The translations under genes were made by a program, and so were the position numbers. 11,535 bases of DNA from Candidatus Poseidoniaceae archaeon (lineage in GTDB: Archaea; Thermoplasmatota; Poseidoniia; Poseidoniales; Poseidoniaceae). Position 1 is the stretch's first letter, and the number at the start of each line of letters is the position of its first letter. The stretch is from the NCBI GenBank assembly GCA_022424925.1, contig JAKMGM010000078.1:1-11535 (forward strand), read 5' to 3'. The notes under the pieces were generated by a model. The model was not told where the DNA came from. It ran no database searches and was given only the letters and a program-made list of their open reading frames with translations. This document shows, piece by piece, positions 6,419-11,535 of the stretch.

Positions 6419-8041
6419 TTGGAAGCATGGGATGTCATCGTATTGGGCGACGGGCCTGCAGCCCTCCGTTCTGCAGCAGAATCTGCAAAGTCCGGAGCAT
6501 CCACATTGATGCTGTGTGAAAACGCTCTGGGCAGTACCGCACATTTTGCTCAAGACGGCCTTGCAGTGCCTCTTCTTGAATCAAACAACCGAGACCATCG
6601 CGAAGATACGATTCGTTCAGGAGCGTTTCTCAATGATCAAGACATCGTTGCACTTCGAACCGCAGGGGCAATTCGTCAAGTGGATTTACTCGAACGCTGG
6701 GGTTTGACGTTTCGCCGTGATGCACACGGTTTACCTATGGCTCGTAAAGCACCTGGGCACGGTAAGGCACGCAACACTGATGCCGGAGACGCCACGGGTC
6801 GTGAGATTCAACAAATTCTCGAAGAACAATGCATGCGATACGGCGTTACCCGCCGTGGCGACCATCTTCCACTCTCCCTCATACACACCAATGAATCCGT
6901 CAGTGGTGTGACCGTCGTTGACATGGTTAACGGCCGAATTGCTGCTCTTCAAGCGAAAGCCGTCATCATAGCTGATGGCGGTTTTGAAGGAGCGTTCACG
7001 CATGGACAAGTTGGACTCGGTCTTGACCTTGCACTCCGCGCCGGTGTACCGCTGCGTGACATGGAATTCATTGCGCATACGCCACTCGGTATCAAAGACA
7101 CCAATCTCGTGCTTCCTCTCGGCCTTTTGCACGATGGTGCCACCCTCCACGAAGCCAACGGTTCAGACCTTGAATTCGGCGACATGTCACTTGATGGCGT
7201 GTGCCAACTCGTATCCAACGCCAACCAACCGGTACTCGATGCTCGCAACTTGGGCGATGCTTCAGAATGGTGGAGTGCCGTTTTCCGTAGTGTAAAGCAG
7301 AGGACTGGCATCGACATGACCCGTCAAACAGTTGCGATTGAACCCCGGCCTTATGCAACCATTGGCGGCATCACTGTTGACAATCACGGCAGAGCCATCC
7401 TTTCCACTTGGTCGCGCTGGTTCACTGGTTTGTATGCTGCTGGTGACGCTTCCTGCTCAGGTTTCCACGGTGCTGATATCTTGATTGGCAATCGCATGCT
7501 TGATGCAATGATAGGTGGAGCAGCTGCTGGCGCTCATGCTGCTCAGTGGGTTAAGAACCGACAGTTTGCCAATGCGAAGGCTGCTCATGATGCCGAACAA
7601 GCCGCTCTAGCAGACCACGCAGCAGTTTCCGAACCTTCTGATGGAGGCGTAGTTCGTGTCGGTCATGCTGTGACGAAAGTTCGCGACGCAGTTCAGGCAT
7701 CGCTCGGCATGACTCGTGATTCGCATGGATTGTCCGACCTCATTGAAACTCTTGAGGCCGCTTCGGTGCTTGCAGAATCCATTCACGTCGATCAAGCATC
7801 GCTTATTGCGAACATGAATCTCGTAGAAATCGCTCGTGTTCAAGCCTCAGCCCGACTCGCACGAGTCTCAGCCCAAGCAGCACTCGCACGGGAAGAATCT
7901 CGCGGCAGCCATCATCGCAGTGATTTCTCCGAATCCGACGAGCATCACCTTCACCACTACACTGTGAATCAGTTGGGCGAAGTCAGTACCCTCGCTCTTC
8001 GAAAGAGTAAATCCGGCAACTGGATTTTGCCGCCTCAATGA
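6419..8041 (+). CDS. FAD-dependent oxidoreductase of the fumarate reductase/succinate dehydrogenase flavoprotein family, divergent
   Basis: The product is 540 residues, read from a TTG at 6419. A stop at 6398 and the absence of an ATG leave no better start. The Rossmann dinucleotide site is V-I-V-L-G10-x-G12-x-x-A15. A-I-I-A-D-G-G at 182-188 matches the second FAD strand. G-L-Y-A-A-G-D at 337-343 and H350-G-A-D...G-N-R-M-L-D match the SdhA G-L-x-A-x-G-E and HGANRLGGNSLLD blocks. The C-terminal domain ends with R491-E-E-S-R-G-S-H-H-R-S-D-F, as in SdhA/FrdA/NadB. The usual substrate residues are altered: His/Thr of HPTG, Arg of RGEGG, His of AHYMMGG and Arg of HGANR correspond to T221/L223, L237, Y312 and I354. 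The covalent-FAD His corresponds to T40, so FAD is probably non-covalent. No iron-sulfur or membrane-anchor subunit is adjacent. The fold is secure and the reaction unknown. Confidence 0.85.
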   Translation: MEAWDVIVLGDGPAALRSAAESAKSGASTLMLCENALGSTAHFAQDGLAVPLLESNNRDHREDTIRSGAFLNDQDIVALRTAGAIRQVDLLERWGLTFRRDAHGLPMARKAPGHGKARNTDAGDATGREIQQILEEQCMRYGVTRRGDHLPLSLIHTNESVSGVTVVDMVNGRIAALQAKAVIIADGGFEGAFTHGQVGLGLDLALRAGVPLRDMEFIAHTPLGIKDTNLVLPLGLLHDGATLHEANGSDLEFGDMSLDGVCQLVSNANQPVLDARNLGDASEWWSAVFRSVKQRTGIDMTRQTVAIEPRPYATIGGITVDNHGRAILSTWSRWFTGLYAAGDASCSGFHGADILIGNRMLDAMIGGAAAGAHAAQWVKNRQFANAKAAHDAEQAALADHAAVSEPSDGGVVRVGHAVTKVRDAVQASLGMTRDSHGLSDLIETLEAASVLAESIHVDQASLIANMNLVEIARVQASARLARVSAQAALAREESRGSHHRSDFSESDEHHLHHYTVNQLGEVSTLALRKSKSGNWILPPQ

Positions 8042-8097
8042 GTTTGTTCTTCCGATTTACGGTGAATCACTGAAAAGGTGAACCTCGTGGCGACGTC

Positions 8098-8538
8098 ATG
8101 GGCGAGCCAACCTTGTTCGACCGAATCCTCAGCGGCGAAATCCCTTCCCATTGCGTGGCTGAAGGTGAACATTGGTACGCTTTTCTCGACATTTTCCCGC
8201 GCCGGGAAGGTCATACACTCGTTATTCCTAAACAGAGCGTTCAGCGTTTGAAAGACCTTTCAACGCACGCTCGAAACGAATTGTTTGAAGGGGTTGCTGA
8301 GGTACAACAACGCCTTTCACACCAGTTCAACACCAGCGACTTCACTGTCTGCCTTCATGACGGGCCATTGGCAGGCCAAGAAGTGCCACACGTGCATGTG
8401 CATGTTCTGCCGCGTCTGCAAGGGGATGGCGGTTTGACCCTTCACGCAATGTGGCCGAATACACCGTCAATGAGCGGCGAGATTGACCATGCATCCTTGG
8501 CCGAACTCTCCCAACGTTTGCGTGAGGTGAATCAATGA
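8098..8538 (+). CDS. HIT-family nucleotide hydrolase/transferase
   Basis: The 146-residue protein is a complete histidine-triad protein of usual length. The N-terminal block (L6-F-D-R-I-L-S-G-E-I-P) is followed by A28-F-L-D-I-F-P and then G38-H-T-L-V-I-P-K, as in Hint/Fhit-like enzymes. The active site is P97-H-V-H-V-H-V-L-P-R, with H100, the middle of the triad, as the expected nucleophile. G93-Q-E-V precedes it. Such enzymes split nucleoside phosphoramidates or dinucleoside polyphosphates; which applies here cannot be told. The ATG at 8098 is 56 nt after the flavoprotein gene. A GGTGA at 8077-8081 is too far away to be a good ribosome-binding site. The stop overlaps the next start by 4 nt (ATGA), so this gene and the acyltransferase are translationally coupled. 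Confidence 0.92.
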   Translation: MGEPTLFDRILSGEIPSHCVAEGEHWYAFLDIFPRREGHTLVIPKQSVQRLKDLSTHARNELFEGVAEVQQRLSHQFNTSDFTVCLHDGPLAGQEVPHVHVHVLPRLQGDGGLTLHAMWPNTPSMSGEIDHASLAELSQRLREVNQ

Positions 8539-10157
8539 CACAACCAATGAATGATGGCGCAACAGACCATCGCGGTGAACTCCTCCCCGAGTTATCCAAA
8601 TCTGCCAAAAACATGCGCATGGACAAATTGCTTTCGTCACCAATGCCGAAGTTCACTGGGAATACGCCCGGCTCTCCGTTGTGGTCGAATGTTGCGTATT
8701 GGATCGCTCGTCGAATTCTTGCAGCACAGTTCCGAACCAGTGAAGTCACGGGTATCGAAACTCTTCCTTTGGATAGAGGAAATATGTGTTGCGCATGGCA
8801 TACAAACGGCATCATTGACCCGTTACAAATCGTACTCAAACATCCAAAAAATTTCGTGATGGGTGGTCGACATGACCTTGTTACCCGCCCACTCTTGAGT
8901 TGGTGGACTCGGAAGCTGGCGGTGCAACCCGTGGTTCGCAAAGCTGAACTTCTTCGCGGCGGGTGTACTGAGGAAGAGGCGACGCAAATCAACGGCCGTT
9001 CACTCATGATGCTCGCAACCGGAATCTCAGCGGGCTTTGGTTGCGTTTTGTTTCCAGAGGGCACGAGCCACGACGGCTCTTCGATGCTACGATTTCGCAC
9101 CGGGCCGTTTCGGACTGTGTTTGCAGCTGCAGCGATCGCCAAGGCCAACAACAATCCGCTTCCAGCAGTTGTTCCCATCGGCCTTCACTTTCGAGAACGC
9201 GAAAAGTTTCGAACCGATGTTTGGGTTGAATACGGTACACCTCTCGTTTTGACGGATGAGCAAATCCCAAACAATCTTGTTGAGGCAGTATCAAAAGGCA
9301 CGTGGGTAGAACCACCTGCCGAGAATGTATTTGCTTTGCGAGACAAACTCCGTACACGATTAGTCCCCCTAACCCCGAACACGAGCACTTGGAGCGAACA
9401 CAAAGCTCTGCACGTCATTGGGCATGTTGAGTCGCGTCGTACAGGACAGCCGCTCGTTTCATGGCGCGAAGAAGTGCAATCTGCACGTGCATTCCGGACG
9501 CTTCTCCAGACAAAACTCTCCGAACAAGAAATCATCGATAATGCAGAGGTTCCAGCGATTGTACACCCCGTGTTTTCTCCGGCGAAAGCCGTGTCAAGTA
9601 TTCTCGATGAAAGTCAATTGGATGGTCGAGACCTCAATTCATCGGCTACAGATTTACGCCGAGTCAGACCTCTTTCATTCGTGAATACGCTTCTTCGCCT
9701 CCCCTTCCTTTTAGCACTTCTACCGCTGTTTCTCTACTCGTACACGCCGCAAGTGGCGGTTGGCCGAATCCTAGGTGACTCCACTGATGAAGGCCTGGAT
9801 GCCCGGACATCGTATCATTTCCTCGCAGCAATGTTTGGTTCTCTGATGTTTTGGCCGTTCATGATTTTTGGTATACTTGCCATTGAGCACTTCAATCATG
9901 GCGAGGTCGTATCGCTTCTTGGTTTCGATTGGTATACTTCGTTTGGTACTTCAAACGCTCACCGATATCTTGCCACAGCGGTCGTATCAATTGCACTTCT
10001 CCCGTTTTTCTGGCTGAGCGGTCGAACAACCTCACTCTTATGGGATGATTGGTGTGACTTCAAAAGAGCAATGCGACGGTTTAGATTCAACACGACCAAG
10101 CGGCAAAACCTCCGAGGAGCATTGAAAATTCTCCATGCCGAAATGGATAAATTATGA
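8535..10157 (+). CDS. Glycerol-3-phosphate/1-acylglycerol-3-phosphate acyltransferase-like membrane protein (PlsC superfamily)
   Basis: The 540-residue protein would transfer acyl chains to a glycerophosphate-type acceptor at the membrane. H89-T-N-G-I-I-D95-P is the HX5D motif of the Gat/SCT1-like (LPLAT) branch, in which H-x-N-x-x-x-D-P replaces the HX4D of PlsC. F173-P-E-G-T-S and R186-F-R-T-G are the second and third superfamily blocks. P214-I-G-L is the fourth. A helical linker follows (about 240-375), with three to four hydrophobic segments at about 385-403, 428-450, 475-497. The C-terminus is basic. Length and the C-terminal membrane hairpins match that eukaryotic/bacterial branch rather than short bacterial PlsC. 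It overlaps the HIT gene by 4 nt. In an archaeal setting an acyltransferase of this kind is notable, since archaeal lipids are ether-linked. The exact substrate is inferred. Confidence 0.85.
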   Translation: MTQPMNDGATDHRGELLPELSKSAKNMRMDKLLSSPMPKFTGNTPGSPLWSNVAYWIARRILAAQFRTSEVTGIETLPLDRGNMCCAWHTNGIIDPLQIVLKHPKNFVMGGRHDLVTRPLLSWWTRKLAVQPVVRKAELLRGGCTEEEATQINGRSLMMLATGISAGFGCVLFPEGTSHDGSSMLRFRTGPFRTVFAAAAIAKANNNPLPAVVPIGLHFREREKFRTDVWVEYGTPLVLTDEQIPNNLVEAVSKGTWVEPPAENVFALRDKLRTRLVPLTPNTSTWSEHKALHVIGHVESRRTGQPLVSWREEVQSARAFRTLLQTKLSEQEIIDNAEVPAIVHPVFSPAKAVSSILDESQLDGRDLNSSATDLRRVRPLSFVNTLLRLPFLLALLPLFLYSYTPQVAVGRILGDSTDEGLDARTSYHFLAAMFGSLMFWPFMIFGILAIEHFNHGEVVSLLGFDWYTSFGTSNAHRYLATAVVSIALLPFFWLSGRTTSLLWDDWCDFKRAMRRFRFNTTKRQNLRGALKILHAEMDKL

Positions 10158-10293
10158 GCGCAATGTTCTCGTCCATCCATCATATGCACGGAACATCCTC
10201 GAATCAACGCTTCTTGGTGTCATTCTTCCGAACGTGTTGATGGTTTCCTTCAGCAGGGGTACGGTTCAAACGAGAGGACTGATTGGCGTAATC

Positions 10294-10941
10294 ATGGGCA
10301 GTGGGGATGTGCAACTCAAAATACGACAGTGGCTCGAACAAGAACGCCTCGTCGCGAAGGAACAAAAAGATCCTCGAGCAGAGATGCATTTGCTCATTCG
10401 TTATCCGCAAGGTCCACAAGGTCACATGTTCGCTGTTGTTATCCCCAAAGGGCGTGACCTTGTAGCCGTTTCAAGCATGACTCGCGTTGATGAAGGGCAG
10501 CAAAAAGAAATGGCATCGCACATGAAAGAAGACAAGGAAACTTGGCTCGAATGGATTCACGATGTTCGGCTACAGTTGATTCGCACAAGCGTTGATTGGG
10601 GCATACACATGGGTCACGTGGGTGAAAAGAAAACCGGGCCATTGCAAGCATTCAATGTTAGCCTGCCACTCTGGTTTGACGGCTTGACAAAGAATGAATT
10701 TATGCACTCATTGCGCCGCCTTTGGCTCGCGAAACTAGGCGTTATTCACGAAATCAAATTCTCCCACGGACCTGGCGTTGGAAAGCCAGGGCCAGTTGAC
10801 GATTGGGTGAAGGCCAAACAAGAAGGAAAAACGCCTACAGTTACATCTGAGGAAGCCTCAAAGCAGTCTACGCACCACGAAATCGAGTTTGATGAGAAGA
10901 TGTCGTTTGGCTCAGGGTTCGACCCATCCGAATGGGCTTGA
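10294..10941 (+). CDS. DUF2299-type protein with an added C-terminal tail
   Basis: DUF2299 is an uncharacterised, mainly archaeal family. From the ATG at 10294 the product is 215 residues. The family core covers about residues 5-160: K-I-R-Q-W-L-E-Q-E near the start, H-L-L-I-R-Y-P, F-A-V-V-I-P-K-G-R-D-L-V-A-V, and W-F-D-G-L-T-K-N-E-F with the helix after it. A low-complexity tail of about 50 residues, ending in acidic and Phe/Gly-rich sequence, follows. The same frame is open back to ATG 10135, inside the upstream gene, which would add 53 residues. I prefer 10294 because the added stretch is not part of the family core. A GAGAGGA at 10272-10278 is somewhat distant. The gene follows the acyltransferase and may share its transcript. 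No function can be assigned. Confidence 0.8.
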   Translation: MGSGDVQLKIRQWLEQERLVAKEQKDPRAEMHLLIRYPQGPQGHMFAVVIPKGRDLVAVSSMTRVDEGQQKEMASHMKEDKETWLEWIHDVRLQLIRTSVDWGIHMGHVGEKKTGPLQAFNVSLPLWFDGLTKNEFMHSLRRLWLAKLGVIHEIKFSHGPGVGKPGPVDDWVKAKQEGKTPTVTSEEASKQSTHHEIEFDEKMSFGSGFDPSEWA

Positions 10942-11050
10942 ATGCCTGTGTTCACTTCGAACCTGCAACCGTTGAAAAATGACATGTGGCAGTCGCGGTT
11001 AAGTACCATAAGAGAATGCTTAACTCGGTCTTACCGAAGGATGTATGCTC
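10942..11050. promoter_or_regulatory. Spacer with weak TATA-like element and Shine-Dalgarno for the last gene
   Basis: These 109 nt contain no ORF of note. AAGGA at 11037-11041 lies 9 nt before the ATG at 11051 and is the likely ribosome-binding site. TACCATAA at about 11004-11011 is a candidate TATA element. There is no clear terminator for the DUF2299 gene. Confidence 0.35.
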
Positions 11051-11535
11051 ATGGGTCAAAAAATTAAGTCAGTCAGTCTCGTATCGATAATGTTGCTTTC
11101 CGTTATGTCAACGCTTTTCTTGGCATCTCTAACGGCAACTGCAAACACGGTTGTCATCACTGAAGCCATTCAAATTGTAGACGGCGGAACCGCCTCTGAT
11201 ACCCAAGCATCTGTTGGCTCAGACAGTGAGGGCAATGTCCACGTCGTTTGGACGCGGAACAATCTTCATCTGTATTATTCGATGATTTCTCCTCGTGGTG
11301 AGACCCTTATTGACACGACACAAATCACGAATCCTGGACTTCACAAGATTTGGCACCCGGATTTGGTAGTCGATGACAACGATAAGATTCACGTTGTTTG
11401 GGCCGATAAATCTGGACAGCACAAAATTGTCTACTCGGTTCTCAATCCATGGGCATCAGCAATGGACGGCTCTGCAACAGATGACGGTACACTCTCCGCA
11501 ATCGACGACCACATCGTCTCAAGTCGAGCTCAAAA
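11051..11535 (+). CDS. N-terminal part of a secreted beta-propeller-like repeat protein (3' truncated)
   Basis: The frame is open from ATG 11051 to the window edge, giving 161 visible residues. An in-frame ATG at 11045 is possible, but the AAGGA at 11037 favours 11051. Residues 1-31 form a Sec signal peptide (positive start, then L-V-S-I-M-L-L-S-V-M...F-L-A-S-L), with likely cleavage near A-T-A-N. Two repeats follow, each of the form 'D-x-x-G-N/K-V/I-H-V-V-W': S58-D-S-E-G-N-V-H-V-V-W-T-R-N-N-L-H-L-Y-Y-S, and D112-D-N-D-K-I-H-V-V-W-A-D-K-S-G-Q-H-K-I-V-Y-S. This is the repeat of archaeal and bacterial secreted BNR/propeller-type proteins, which are often long and end in a sorting signal. The role is unknown: it may be a surface adhesin or a carbohydrate or protein-binding domain. 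The rest lies outside the window. Confidence 0.75.
   Translation, partial: MGQKIKSVSLVSIMLLSVMSTLFLASLTATANTVVITEAIQIVDGGTASDTQASVGSDSEGNVHVVWTRNNLHLYYSMISPRGETLIDTTQITNPGLHKIWHPDLVVDDNDKIHVVWADKSGQHKIVYSVLNPWASAMDGSATDDGTLSAIDDHIVSSRAQ

Noticed and set aside
8342..9178. Long (278-codon) minus-strand open frame
   Set aside because: It lies antisense to the HIT and acyltransferase genes, which have clear family motifs. Its translation is Arg/Ser/Pro-rich with no recognisable domain, as expected of a shadow frame.

Overview
The window looks like a stretch of archaeal chromosome, most probably from a marine planktonic euryarchaeon of the Poseidoniales (Marine Group II) type. That assignment is inference. 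It rests on a secreted protein ending in a PGF-CTERM-like archaeosortase signal, a DUF2299 protein (a mainly archaeal family), AT-rich TATA-like boxes rather than bacterial -35/-10 pairs, and a mix of archaeal genes with bacterial-looking ones (a PhoX-type phosphatase and a glycerolipid acyltransferase). No mobile element, CRISPR array, rRNA or tRNA was found.

Left part (1-2052): the 3' end of a possible SGNH-hydrolase-like protein, then a short single-domain O6-alkylguanine-DNA alkyltransferase with an operator-like 17-bp palindrome just upstream. Two small predicted membrane proteins follow, of 92 and 55 residues. A strong hairpin-plus-T terminator closes the first of them. The intergenic DNA here is rich in small hairpins, including a recurring CTCATTTTGAG motif.

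Middle (2053-4769): a Sec-exported, PGF-CTERM-anchored PhoX/DUF839 phosphatase-like protein of 727 residues. It converges on a small minus-strand conserved hypothetical gene, the only minus-strand gene in the window.

Right part (4770-11535): an unrecognised four-helix membrane protein, then a run of co-directional genes. These are an FrdA/SdhA-fold flavoprotein that has lost the usual catalytic residues, a HIT-family protein, a glycerol-3-phosphate acyltransferase-like membrane protein overlapping the HIT gene by 4 nt, and a DUF2299 protein. The window ends inside a secreted beta-propeller-like repeat protein.

The HIT and acyltransferase genes are clearly coupled. The flavoprotein, 56 nt upstream, may share the transcript. 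No single new multi-gene system is evident. The points most worth following are the flavoprotein with an erased dicarboxylate site, the acyltransferase in an archaeal context, the palindrome before the alkyltransferase, and the two small membrane proteins.
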